The notes under the pieces: generated by a model
What the model saw: only the letters and a program-made list of their open reading frames with translations
Told to the model about the DNA's origin: nothing
The model's database searches: none
In this document: positions 52,439-64,000 of the stretch, one piece after another
Position numbering within the stretch: position 1 is the first letter of the stretch
Layout of the letters: each line of letters begins with the position of its first letter
DNA from: Branchiostoma floridae
Lineage: Eukaryota; Chordata; Leptocardii; Amphioxiformes; Branchiostomatidae
DNA: 64,000 nt
Assembly: GCF_000003815.2 (NCBI RefSeq)
Contig: NC_049991.1
Coordinates: 11,479,001-11,543,000 of the forward strand
Direction: 5' to 3'
Position numbers and translations under genes: made by a program

Positions 52439-55400
52439 ATGGCTGTACTGAAGCTTGTCGTGTGTGCATGCCTACTTGGTCTTCTTCACCAGGTACGTAC
52501 ATCCTTCTATTTATGAAATAATTGTTATAACTAAAAAGCGAGGAAAGAATTTATTCAATCTTACCTAGCGTATTTTGCATTTATCAGTCGTCAACATTTT
52601 TGTAGTGAACTGTGCTTAGCCCGGCGTGGCAAAATGTGCACATAAGGTCTTTTTCATTCATTTATTACACTGCAATTATTTCAAAACATAATGAATCACA
52701 TACGTTTCGCGTTGTTGTAATTATTTTCTGCATGTGTTAGTGTAAGTGTAAATCCTAATTTATTGGACCGTATGGCAAAAAAAGTTATGCCAAGTTGTAA
52801 ACAACCATAGTGGGACATAGAAGCAGAAACACGTCACGAAAGGACAGGGAGAGAATACAAAGGTGGTGACAGGTATTGGGACCGACTTTCTTGATTTTTT
52901 GCGAAAGTTTTAACACACTTAACAACGCGTAAGTATTTCTGAGTTGGAGTTCGTACTACGTGTAATCTGTATCAAGGTTGGTCAATGGAGACACGAGAAG
53001 AATAAACAGAAAAGTTAAGTGGCACGGAAGGGACCCCGACCTGTTCTGACAAGTTCGGAAACTCCGAGATACCGGCCTAGAATAGATGGTATTTACTTTT
53101 GCTATAATTACAACTCTACACACAGATAAACTAACGTCACTACGTGTCTTTACAGGTCAGAGGAACGCCGTTTGGCCGTGATGGAAACAACGGTAAGAAT
53201 GTCTTAGAGTTTGCTGCAACAACCCGAGCAACAACATATTTTCACTATAAAATACACCACAAATCCACGATTGTTCTTGGCACATCTTGTTAAACGGCTT
53301 TCGTATGTTTGCCAGATTTTATACCTGACCACGCGTACGATTGTTCTGTTACAGACATATCCTGGGAGGATCTGACGGCGTTTGATGTGATTCTGGCGGA
53401 GAATGAGGGTACGCATCGGATAGAGAATTTTAAAGGATCAAAAGATTCTGTATCATGTGCTGTATTCATCGATGTATGGATATTAACTTGTAGAGAGAAC
53501 ACAATATTGTACTTAGTTACTTAGCACTTCAGTAGTCCATGGCGTGTTTGGATCCTATTTGCTCCTTTGCCTTTGAAATAAACAATTTCTAAAGATCCAA
53601 GATTTCAAAAATTTTCAAATGTACCTTTTCAGCTGCAGGTCTGGACTTGTTTGAAGGAGATATCTTGGACTCTGCTGACCAGGTAATAAGTAAAACCTTT
53701 ACCGGGGAAGATATGTCAGGTCAAGGTAAACTGAAATGTTAAAAATGTTATACATACAGGGAACGAATTTCTCTAACACAATATTTTGCAACGGTCGGAA
53801 AACATTGTCGCAGCCTCATACTTTACAAAGGCGAATGTAATTGCGATTTTTGTATTTCATGAAATTTGCAGGTCCGCAACGCCATTCAGTGTACAGGGCG
53901 CATGTGGCCGAAGGGACCAGACGGTCTGGTGAAAATCCCGTACAACATAACTGAAGGATTCAGTAAGTACATTTTACACCGTCGTCGACAGTATATCAAA
54001 TAGTAGTTGCTCTTTCTGCTACGCTCGTAAAAAAACAAACAAACAATCAAACAAACATCATAGTGCTTACCCGTCAAATATTTCTGCAAGGATATTATCT
54101 GAGGAAATCTTATCCGACAGGGCTAGCCTGAGTCCAATCCTTTTTAGTTTTTCGCTGCTCCCCTACTTCCCGCTCATCGAGTGATTTCTTGAAAGGGCAA
54201 TTATTATGGGAGCCCTAGTAAACTCGACAGAATGGTACCCAGGCAAAGACAGGGCTGGTTGTAAAACTTTCTGACGACCAGACCACGGGTTATGAAACCG
54301 CCCATTAACCAACTTCGCCGTTGAGTAACTCCTATATGATATCTGCTCTCTTCCAGCCGATGAGGACGTGGTCGCCCTCCAGCGTGCCTTCCATGAGTAC
54401 GCCCACAAGACTTGTGTGGACTTCTTCCCGGTCACCACCCAGCTGGACGCCTTCGTCAGTCTGGAGAAGAGCGACAGCGGGTAGGACGATTTGTGGTGCA
54501 AGTGTAGCTCAATTCGGCCTACGTCACATTTCCAAACCGGTGTGACAGCGATTTCGCCCCCCCGGGGATTTCGCCCCCCCGTGGGGCGAGATCACTAGCG
54601 TTTTCGCCCCCCTTTAGCGTTTTCGCCCCCCCCCCCCCCAAGAGCAGCTGGTTACTACATATTACAGGTGCGCTACCTGGTACTATACTGCACCTGGGGA
54701 GTAACGTGTATGGTGTGTTACCTGGTACCTTATGGCACCTTATTACCGTACCGTAAGATGCCTGTCATACCTCGAAAGTCGATACTATATTGTTCGGTGC
54801 AAACATGACATTGAAATGAAGAAGACAATTTTTGCAGCTGAGGTGGCATAAAAACAGTGCTACTGCGAACGTATAAATCAACACCGTCTATGGTACGGAA
54901 TACGTCAGCTATATGTTTTCAATTTGTCACAGTGTTTTCTTTCTTGTGCTGGAAACATTTCCAAAGCACTAACAAAAACACACGTAAATAATAGTTTCTC
55001 ATTATAAACACTATCTACGCGCAAGTTGATATAGCTGTTGCTAAATGCTACACAAACACTGGTAAAGTACCAGTCTTAAGAAACACGGGTAAATGCATCA
55101 GTTCCTAAATACTAGAAAAAACAGTCATGTTGGAGGTGAAGATATCCCTTGGCCAGGTGCATATACCAAAATGTGCGTTATTCTAATTAGTACCTAATAT
55201 TTGCATAATTAATAAAGACATTACATAGTTCTTTTGTGGTCACTTCATGGTAGAGACTTCATATTGGAGATATATAGGTTGTTTGAGGATAGGTGAATAC
55301 AATGAAATACATCTTATGTCAAGACTCAGGTATATGCAATAATGGGAATACAAGGGACCCAACCCTCCTTATCTGAAACAAGTTCAACTATCTTATTACC

Positions 55401-56236
55401 ATGTAATTACGTTAATATTGATACTATGAATGGAGATATGTATCAAACTCGTGTACTTATATCATTCTGAAACTGCATTTTGTGATTTATACCAATCAGC
55501 TTCTAAAATGTCATGTAAACCCGTTTTTTTTTTGGGGGGGGCGAAATCGCTAAAGGGGGGCGAGGTAGGGGGGCGAGATCACTAGCCGGGGAGGGCGAGA
55601 TCGCTAGCGATTTCGCCCCGGGGGGGGCGAGATCGCTAGTGATTTCGCCCCCGGGGGGGCGAGATCACGGGGGGGCGAGATCGCTGTCACACCTGGAACC
55701 GACCGGGCAGCTTCTGGAAACGAAAAGATATGATATAAAAGACACCAAACTGCACAAGACGTAAAGAGAATATTTATACTCGTGGGCGTTATTTGTGTAT
55801 ATTTTTACGTATAGATTTCTATTTTTCGTTTCCACATACTGGGCCCCGGTTTAGAAATGTGACGATAGCCTTTGGAGTGTCTAACTTGGTTCATGACCAT
55901 ACGTTATATAATTACCGTCTGTCTTTTATAGGACTCAAATGCCAAGGTAGCGTTGATAACGTTGATACATGTTCCTCTACTGACTTGAGTGCGGACTTTG
56001 TACCATTGCGATGACGCACTGGTTGGGTCATTAGTGAGGCGCAGGTGCGAGTGGTCCCATAAATATGCTGGTATTCTATATACAGGAATCACGAAGTCTG
56101 GACAAATAGTACTGGTGAAGCGTCTTAGCTTTTGGGTGATAAGGATTGATATGAATTCTTACTTCAGATATATCAAGATGTCAGACACACCAGGAACACC
56201 TCACAGACACAGACACACACACACACAGACAGACAG

Positions 56237-56269
<33 letters not shown>

Positions 56270-56551
56270 GACAGACAGACACACACACACACATAGACAG
56301 ACAGACAGACAGACACATACACACAGACAGACACACACAGACACACACACACACAAACACACACACAGACACGCATACAGAGGCATACATACATACACAC
56401 ACGCACACACACACACATACTCACACACACACACACACGTACACAGACACAAACACACACAAACACACACACACACACGCACACACACACGCACACACGC
56501 ACACGCACACACACACACACACGCACGCACACACACACACACACACGCACG

Positions 56552-56598
<47 letters not shown>

Positions 56599-59500
56599 AC
56601 ACACACGAGCACTCATCACCTCCCTCTCCCAATGTAGGTGTAACTCCAAATTCGGTAACATGAAGGACGGCGGTCAGAAGCTGGCCCTGACGGACAGCTG
56701 CATCAGGCGGTACGGGTCCGTGGTGCACGAGCTCATGCACGCCGTCGGCTTCAAACACGAGCAGGCGCGCCCGGACAGGGACAGCTACGTCACTATCGTC
56801 TGGGGCAACATTAGGGACGGTAAAGAGCACTGAGTAGATACTGTAGTTATAAGATATGGTCTCCTGTCAGATTGGGAACACGTATAATGGGCGCGTACAG
56901 GTTGTGGGAGACTGTATTATGGGGTTCGTCACCATTCTTTGCTGTGAGGTTATGCGTACCTCAACATTTTTTCTCTTGTCGTCCACTAAATTACTACAAA
57001 TCTGACTTGAGTTGTAGAAATCTGAATTGATGATGTAACATTGTTTCACTGAGACAGGCTAGACTTTTGTTAAGAGTTAATTTTCAATTCCATGCTGTGG
57101 GTACGGAAAAGACGCATATAGTATATAGAAGAAGATAAAGAAGAGCTTCCAACTTATTTGTAATCTTGAGTTATATTCTTGTCCCCAGGGAAAGAAAATA
57201 ACTTCAACAAGGAGTCCGAGCCCGTCGTCAGCACCCTGGACCTGCCGTACGACTTCGGGTCCGTCATGCACTACAGCCGCACCGCCTTCACCTCGAACGG
57301 GCAGGACACCATCGTGCCCAAGGTGCCCAACGTGCAGATCGGGCAGAGGGACCAGATGAGCGACCTGGATGCGCTCAAGATCAACACGTTATACGGATGC
57401 GGTAGGCTTTTTTTTCTAAATCAACACGTTATACGGATGCGGTAGGCTTTTTTCTAGATCAACACGTTTAACATACGGATGCGGCTTTTTGTTTTCCTTT
57501 AGGCTCACTCAGCTCACTGTTTACCTCCAGGAATTCGAAGAAGGTTCGCCTCAGGCGGGAGTATTGTTTTTGCTGTTTATGCATCAACAACTTTTGATGG
57601 GTTTTCACACATTCGAATTCTGTTACGTGTGTAACATGCATTGGCATAATACCGGTAGTAAGACTTATACCGGTAGATTAAAAATACTGGAACTTAAAGA
57701 GATCTACACATGCAACAATAGTTATTTCTGAGCTGTGCACACTTCAGACATCTAGGTGTCCAATACACCATTTACAAAGCATCGATAACAATGCATTCGA
57801 AGACAACAAGGCCAAAAGTTTTCAGTATACTTTTTTTTTAAATTTCGGGGTAGGCAGCTCGTCGTGGGACGAACACACTGTCACATTCATTGCCAAATTT
57901 ATATAGATCATAATTACACATGCTCACGGCACAAGACGAACATGATTCAACAACAATCTTGAATTTCTGTTGGTGACCTACAACTCATGTAAAAGTGTGA
58001 AGAACCGTTGCATAATAGCCCGGATCTACGACTGAATGGGCAAAATTGAACGTACGCAGCCATTTTCCCGCCATTTTTATATCTACGCTAGCAGTGAAGT
58101 GTTACGTCATAGCGGTTGTGACGGACAGAAGTTAAATGAAAATTCTTGACAGTATACGTCCGTTTTCTCATGACATTTTGTATGCTCATGCAGGTTTATG
58201 TTTTATGCATTTACTGACAGAAAAGGAAGGAACATCAGAGGGTGTATAAATGTACATAGCGGCAGTTAATTGTGCCGTGTTTCTTCCTACCGGTATTTTG
58301 TACCCCCTCCCAACCACGCGCCCGTTCGCCGTGTAATTCCGCGGCGTGTTACAATTACAATATTACGCTTTTAGCAGGACAAGAGTGGCAGAAAAGTTAC
58401 ACAGAAGAAGTGGCAAGGGTAACCTATAACAGCAACATGTAACTGGAGAAAATGATGCGTTGACAATTTGTCAAATCAGTATGGCTAGAGAAATCGTCGT
58501 AAACGTACCGGTATTATGATAATAGATGTTATACTTTTTTGAGGTCCCGACGGGACATTGAGATTTTTAGCACCCTATCAGTATTTTCATGTACTGCAGA
58601 ATCTACAGCCCGACACCCCTTCATGGACGTAGACAGTTGATCTGTCAATGACCTCAATTTGTGAAACCCAGATGGCTTTAGACTTGGGCTATGACATACG
58701 AAATTCACTAAAACTGTTAATATTCATGGAGGTACTCGTATGAGATATTGATTTTCTGATAGCTAGTCCACAAGTTTGACTTTGTCATTGGGAAAGCGTG
58801 CAGCATAGACGGGAAAGACTGCGCAAAGAGACATACAATGTAATTGCTCTAATTGACTGTACGTTTTTCTTCTCCCCGATTGAAGGTCGCACTGTGACCG
58901 GCGTACCAACTGGGACCGGGGTGGACATGTCAGCAAATTTCGTGCAGGCCAGTAGAGCGGACTCGGACAGGACAAGTAAGTACCGTCTCAAAATATGAAC
59001 AGACGTCTGTTCCAATGTAGAGTAACATAGATCAGTTTTCTTCTTTCATTGTCCTCAACAAGCAATTAACGACTTTCATTAAAATCATATAACGTTATCT
59101 GTACGAGAGATATTTGCGGATAACCTCGGCATAACAGGTTCTATCGCGGTCTCAAAATGCAAATAGGAAAATCTTGCCACTGGCGCTTGGAAGTATGAAA
59201 ATTAATAACAATGATGGATATTTGAGCTCTCAACTAAACGTATTGATACCGTCCCACCAAACGTTTCGTCCCGCCCGTAGTTTCTTGTGCCTTCGAGTCC
59301 GGCTGGTGCGGTTACACCCAGGACACTGCAGACGACTTTGACTGGGTCCTGAACGAGCTGGGAGAGGCCACGCCCAGCGGTAACACCGGGCCGGACCACG
59401 ATCATTCTACCGGAGAAAAGGCACATGGTAACACCCTTCTCTTGTTTTCTGAAACATCGTGGATTTCAATCTTAAGGTAGTCTGGTTGGTGACGTCGAAA

Positions 59501-60226
59501 ATGCTTGTCGCTATGCCATATTTTACCATGATAGAAACATCGTATTGTACGAATTATAACGTTATATTTTGTACAATGCGTTGTTTCTATAATGAACAAT
59601 GAACTTTAAACGTATAGTGTATTTCTATAACATAGCTTGTCTTGATATCGACCACAAACAGATGAGACCAATCTTGTGTTTGACAGGTCACTTCGCTTTC
59701 ATTGAGGCCTCCTCTCCACGCCAAAACGGCGACTTCGCCGGGCTGCTGTCTCCAGTTTCTACCGCTAGAGGGCCTCACTGCTTGAAGTTCTACTACCACA
59801 TGTTCGGCGCGGAAACAGGCTCGCTGGACCTTCTCTACATAGACGCGCGGAGCGGAGGCAAGAACCGGATCTGGTGGAAGATAGGTGAACAGGGAGACTT
59901 CTGGCTGGAGGCAAGAGTGGACATCGACGCCCAGGCAGACTTCCAAGTACGCCGCTTGATCATTTCTAAATTCAGAAACAAAGAAGCACTTACTCTCTGT
60001 CCCACCAAGGACGTTATATATATAACGTTATATATATAACGTCCTTGGTCCCACTGAGAGCTATATGCCACTGAAACATCCCGACCACAGCATGTCCAGA
60101 ACACGACACGAGGTATCAAAACCGAAGAACCTTAGAAAGTCATTATCGAAGTATACCTTCGTCTTCCTGACCCTACCCATTTAACAAATGTCATCAGCAT
60201 CCAAGGCTTCTTGCGTTATGCTGTTC

Positions 60227-60277
<51 letters not shown>

Positions 60278-62056
60278 CACATGCACACAGAAAACGCAAC
60301 TTTTTTTGGCGAAGGTAGAAATATCCAAGCTAACAGACAATTACAAAGGAAATAACTAATTCGCCTGCCTTACGATAAACTTAAGTTGACCCAAATGTTG
60401 CTGTTTTCTCACTTTCAGGTGATGTTTGAGGCGATGCGTGGGCACGGTTACCATGGTGATATCGGCATTGATGACATCGAGATGGTGGCGGGAACTTGTG
60501 GTAAGATAACTTTTGAAACATTCTACAAAGAGTTTGCAGAGAAGTGAAATTTATCGATTAGTAATAATAACAAGTGCTACATTATTTGTGTATATGAGTA
60601 ACATTGCCCATCAGACTAAGGGTAACTACAGATATCGCCAAGTGTTTATCAAATGGATACATTGCACCTACATTCCCAGTTTTCCTGATGATAAGGTACA
60701 ATGTACTCCTATGTTTCCTGACTTAGATTCTATCCACCACTGCGACTTTGATGCTGACTTCTGTGGTTTCCAGCAACTGGCGACTGACCAATTAGACTGG
60801 GTCCGGAATACTGGACACACGCCTTCTGCAACTACGGGGCCGGACAGGGACCACACCACCGGCTCCTCGGGTAGGCATGTTCTCATTGGAGATTAGGGGG
60901 TCAAAGGAATGGACTAAATGAACGATTTCTTCGCTGTCTAGTTTGCTTATTATGATTGCAACTTATTCCTATCGGGGACATCATTTTGTCATTGTGTAAT
61001 GTTTGAAACCTCTGCATAGGATGATCATTTTACTCTCAGTACTATATCGTGGTCATAGTAAATATGAAGAAGAAGAACTTTATTGCACGACAACTGTAGA
61101 GGATACAGTGTTTGGCAACTTGAACATACAATACATACAGAACAGAACACTACATGAGTTACTAGTATCTAAAAAAAATATAGAAATCTATGAATTTCAA
61201 TTATGGTTGCCTCTCTAACCTACCTGTAGGTCATTACGTTTACGTCGAGGCCTCCAGTCAGGACCGGAGTGACCTGGGCACCTTGATCAGCCCGGAAATA
61301 CCTGCATCCACTTCTGGTTACTGCGTCACCTTCTGGTACCACATGTACGGGCGGGACACGGGCTTCCTGCGCATGCGCACCGTGGACAGGCACGGGCATG
61401 ACCAGCTGGAGTATGAGCTGATAGGAGAGCAGGGAGACCTGTGGAAACGGGCGGATGTGTTCATCAACCCCGCCACTGACTTCAGGGTCAGCGATGTGAT
61501 ATCACTTTTTCAAGGCTGAACGCCAATGCAATAATTTACCTATATCATATGTGTCTTTAACCTGGGTGTGAGGCTGGCATTCCACACCTGTAGTTTGTAA
61601 CAGATAGTTTTGCAACTGGAAAAATTTTAGCGACGGCTTTATTATATTATATCATATATATTTTTAGGAGTCGAGATAGGAGGGAGGGATAACGGTTGCT
61701 TGGAATCGCCACTGTGATCACAGAAACGTTAAAGTTGTTCGAGTCCTAATTCATTAAAACGGAAAGCCAAGAGTGTTTTGATATCAATTATTTTTGTAGT
61801 TCTGTAAACATTGGACGGTGGAAAATAAAAATAAAAGGTACATTGCTTTGGAGAACCCTCTACTTCTCTGTATTAAAATCAAGTACAACCGGATCAGAAT
61901 AAATCACAAATGTAGTATTTTCTGACCTTCCTTCTTATCACTATTTTATTGCTTTTTCCACAGCTCCACTTCCAAGACTACATCGGTTGCTATGCCTACA
62001 GTGACATCGGGTTGGACGACATCGAATGGCGGGCCGGGCGCTGCGATACTGTGTAG
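52439..62056 (+). CDS. Secreted astacin-family metalloprotease with two MAM domains (638 aa)
   Basis: Zinc endopeptidase of the astacin (M12A) family, meprin-like in carrying MAM domains but without MATH, EGF or membrane segments. Fifteen exons join in frame: 52439-52492, 53156-53192, 53316-53408, 53633-53682, 53872-53962, 54357-54480, 56638-56819, 57189-57401, 58886-58975, 59281-59427, 59687-59946, 60419-60500, 60727-60870, 61230-61486 and 61964-62056. Residues 1-20 are a signal peptide ([20 protein letters not shown]). A prodomain FEGD switch is at 68-71. The zinc site [19 protein letters not shown] is at 180-198 and the Met-turn SVMHYS at 235-240. MAM 1 is about 312-474 and MAM 2 about 475-634. 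Exon 3 could instead start at 53355. All catalytic residues are present, so the enzyme should be active after propeptide removal; the substrate is unknown. A polyadenylation signal lies at 62119. Confidence 0.93.
54539..55693. mobile_element. 1.15-kb inverted-repeat element with GC-rich subrepeats
   Basis: The left end GGTGTGACAGCGATTTCGCC pairs with the right end, whose complement starts GGTGTGACAGCGATCTCGCC. Next to each end are several short units of the type GGGGGCGAGATC(A/G)CTAGCG or their complements, about three on the left and six on the right. The middle is AT-rich with no ORF. No clear target duplication. It lies in intron 6 of the protease gene and is non-autonomous. Confidence 0.75.
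56203..56610. repeat. Complex CA/GACA microsatellite beside a splice acceptor
   Basis: About 400 bp of CACA, GACA, CATA and CGCA units. It ends only about 27 bases before exon 7 of the protease gene, the exon carrying the zinc-binding motif. Long His-Thr and Cys-Val ORFs across it are artefacts. Confidence 0.97.
57381..57489 (+). repeat. Triplicated exon end with splice donor
   Basis: The unit TCAACACGTTATACGGATGC plus GGTAGGCTTTTTT occurs three times with a period of about 38 bp, starting at 57381, 57420 and 57458. The first is the true end of exon 8 (INTLYGC) and its donor. The second has an intact donor; the third has an insertion and lacks the GT. Confidence 0.9.
57632..58531. mobile_element. 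0.9-kb terminal-inverted-repeat element, copy 2
   Basis: Starts TAACATGCATTGGCATAATACCGGT and ends ACCGGTATTATGATAATAGATG, a slightly decayed mate. It aligns throughout with copy 1 at 21572-22460. It sits in intron 8 of the protease gene and forms most of that intron. No transposase. Confidence 0.8.
60005..60048. repeat. Perfect 44-bp palindrome in intron 11 of the protease gene
   Basis: Begins CCAAGGACGTTATATATATA and is its own reverse complement around 60026/60027. Flanking CTCTGTCCCA and TCCCACTGAGAG extend it imperfectly. It could form a hairpin or cruciform, or be the remains of a tiny foldback element. Confidence 0.95.
60227..60280. repeat. (ACAG)n microsatellite
   Basis: About eleven tandem GACA units with ACAA interruptions at both ends, in intron 11 of the protease gene. 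Confidence 0.95.
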
Positions 62057-62118
62057 CGTATTCAAGTCGCTAGGTGGCGCCAGCTCCAGGCTCTGTGTAG
62101 TCTGTATGTGAACTTTCG

Positions 62119-62124
62119 AATAAA
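62119..62124 (+). terminator. Polyadenylation signal AATAAA of the astacin gene
   Basis: AATAAA lies 63 bases after the stop codon, followed by a TGTTTG-rich stretch. Confidence 0.8.
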
Positions 62125-62181
62125 GCTTCTTGCTTTGATCAAATGTTTGTCTCATGCGTCGAAAGGTTCATTACATTCGCA

Positions 62182-62275
62182 AAGAAGGTTATGTTTTCGA
62201 TGCCATTTGTGTTTTTGCATGTCTGTATGTTATTTGTGGTATGTATATCCATTGATATTTGGTAGGGGTGGGGAG
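62182..62275. repeat. Dispersed repeat of the GTTATGTTTTCGATGCCATT type, copy 2
   Basis: GGTTATGTTTTCGATGCCATT, then TGTCTGTATG, then CATTGATATTTGGTAGGGGTGGGG: the same block order as the copy at 31306-31434 in an MGST1 intron. Confidence 0.6.
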
Positions 62276-63444
62276 GACTGATACTGGGCCTCCTAGATGC
62301 TTTCTATATTACTTTGATACCTCGTTGTATAGGAAAAGTGTAAGCCTATATATCTCAGAGAATCTATAATATTTGCAGTATAGACACGGATCTGTACTCA
62401 CATCATCACCATTTTCCTCGTTCTGACCAGTGTCTATTTTTTAGGTTTTTGCCTCAAGTCAGTTAGTGAAGGACAGGTGAAAGGTTAGATAGCATCTACA
62501 GACCACCAGTTAGACAGCATTTACAGGTCAGTGGTGGTGGAATTATGATAGTCGATGTTATCAGTATAGAATGCAGTCCCCAAGCAGATGTTAGGTTGAG
62601 AGATTTTAATGTTTTTTAGTGACAGCCAGGCTTCAAACCTGTCGGAACAGCCACAGGTGTAACTTCAATGTCTATTAAATGACAACATTGTAGACATGCA
62701 GTAAATGTTAAGAACTCCATCCTGGGATTTATAAGATAAAGTTATACATGTATTCTTCAAGCAGATTTTTAATGATCCTAGGACGCACTAATTATATGGC
62801 AGGGACGAGATAATTACATGTAGAATCCATATCTTTTGTGTCTTGTAGGGGGTAGCTATCTTGGAAGGAGTGCCTTTTGTGATGTCCCTCTTAACAGGAC
62901 ATAGGAGCGGGGACTAAGGCTACTTTTGTGGCTGGACGAGTTGGACGAGTTGGTACATTGTGTTAGGATCCACCCTTAGGCTCCAGTGTGAATGTATCTC
63001 ATTTCAAGGAGGTTCTATAACCCCCTTTCTCATTTCAATCCAGACTTCTATATGGATTGTGTGGTTTGATTCTTGAACAAGTCCACGCAAAAGGGTATGT
63101 AAATTTAGTTTTCTTTGCATAGTCGTATGTAAAACACACAAGAATTCAGAAGAATTGCGTGGATCTGCGCTTGCTTTTTGTAACTAACATATAAAATCTG
63201 GGTAATTCATTTTACATGTTTACCCCCGCCAAGAAGCGTATGTTTTCGGTTATTGCCTTCGACAAGAAGGCTATGGAAACGGTTGAGCTAGGACTTTTTT
63301 GGTCTTTATCTTGTTCTCAGTGTAGCTTATTCAGGGAGAGAATACAATAACGTTATGTGTCAAGGTGATATACAAATTGGTGGGGTAAGACGTCGTAGTC
63401 CAACTATGTCGCAGTTTGGCTGAAAATACGTAGTTCGGATTACT

Positions 63445-63650
63445 GTAAATGCTTGAGTTTTGACCGGGATAGAAAACCACATACGACGTAGTTCAGTCAG
63501 GCCGCACTGCTGGCAACTACGGCGTACTTCAGGTTTAAGCCGTATCGGACCCGCTTATGTGAGCTACGTCGTAGTAAGCGTAAGTACGCCGTAGTTGGCT
63601 GAAGTACGCAGTAGTTGAATTTTGACCGGAATAGAAAACCATAGACGCTG
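63445..63650. repeat. Local duplication containing TTTTGACCGGRATAGAAAACC
   Basis: TTTTGACCGGGATAGAAAACC near 63460 and TTTTGACCGGAATAGAAAACC near 63620 are in direct orientation, each preceded by ACG(T/C)AGT words. Between them are many TACG and CGTAGT words, so the area may be a degraded CG-rich satellite. Confidence 0.5.
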
Positions 63651-64000
63651 CCAGAACTTGTCGGACAAGAGTCGCCATTTTTCCGTGGAGAAGGCCAAAC
63701 TCGCCGCCGTGCAAAACTCCCTTCCGTGACATAACTCCCTCTCGGCAATGTAGACGGGGATAATCTTAACGCCCTTACAGCGCCACCAAATCAGGTACAT
63801 TCTAAAGCTCCCTTTGTTATAACGTGCCACTATTGTGGCAACATTTTACTCCCTAAATAGTAAACTTGCGACCAGTTTTGGACCCGGTAACTGTAAAAAT
63901 ACTCAGGCTGTAGAAACGCACGTAGTGGCGAGCGCTCACAACTTACGATTTTCTAAGGCATTGAGACAAACACAAAACAAAACAAAACGACAGCTGTGAA

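Larger units (their letters stand above)
62057..64000. other. Intergenic region after the protease gene
   Basis: Nearly 2 kb with no gene recognised. It holds a dispersed repeat copy at 62182-62275, a partial copy near 63223, a local duplication at 63445-63650, and an ACAAA run near 63971. Confidence 0.7.

Noticed and set aside
55989-56830. ORFs of 162-224 codons across 56.0-56.8 kb
   Set aside because: Mostly CA/GACA repeat translation; the real coding part is exon 7 of the protease in another reading context.
62575-62600. A CCCCAAGCAGATGTTAGGTTGAG word similar to the foldback family end
   Set aside because: No matching inverted right end within 1 kb; similarity may be chance or a solo remnant.

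Overview
The window is animal nuclear DNA: multi-exon genes with GT-AG introns, replication-dependent histone genes with 3' stem-loops instead of poly(A) signals, CA microsatellites, foldback elements and one 100-base assembly gap. The proteins resemble vertebrate ones (KIF19, VHR/DUSP3, MGST1, histone H3.2), but the genes are compact and the MGST1 and histone genes are tandemly expanded. I infer an invertebrate deuterostome, most likely a lancelet (Branchiostoma). The species is an inference, not a sequence match.

Layout. (1) About 0.6-22.75 kb, minus strand: the first nine coding exons of a KIF19-like kinesin-8. The gene continues past base 1, and its second intron is about 14.9 kb. (2) 25.1-26.4 kb: a divergent H2B/H2A pair with unusual tails around a promoter rich in CCAAT boxes. 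(3) 26.9-28.8 kb: a VHR-like dual-specificity phosphatase. (4) 29.8-43.0 kb: three MGST1-like (MAPEG) genes, each of three coding exons. Between the second and third lie a 10-TM EamA/SLC35G-like transporter, a reverse transcriptase relic and an exon-like cysteine-rich ORF. (5) 44.1-51.1 kb: the main histone cluster, ordered H2B-H2A, H3, H4, H2B-H2A, H1. (6) 52.4-62.1 kb, plus strand: a 15-exon secreted astacin metalloprotease with two MAM domains (638 aa predicted). (7) 62.1-64 kb: intergenic DNA with old repeats.

How the parts relate. The histone genes are one functional unit. All seven end in a GGCCCT-UUUM-AGGGCC stem-loop, most with a visible U7-type purine element, and the three H2B promoters each carry an octamer, so all should be S-phase regulated. 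The MGST1 genes form a paralogous detoxification array with signs of gene conversion. The kinesin, phosphatase, transporter and protease look like unrelated neighbours.

Mobile DNA is the main unexplained content. There is a four-member foldback family with about 9-bp target duplications at 30-43.5 kb, one member of which carries a 5S-rRNA-derived SINE. There are also two copies of a roughly 0.9-kb inverted-repeat element, a 1.15-kb element made of GC-rich subrepeats, and a perfect 44-bp palindrome. I found no clear undescribed multi-gene system. The best candidates for novelty are the divergent H2A/H2B pair, the nested SINE-in-MITE, and the triplicated exon end with its splice donor in the protease gene.
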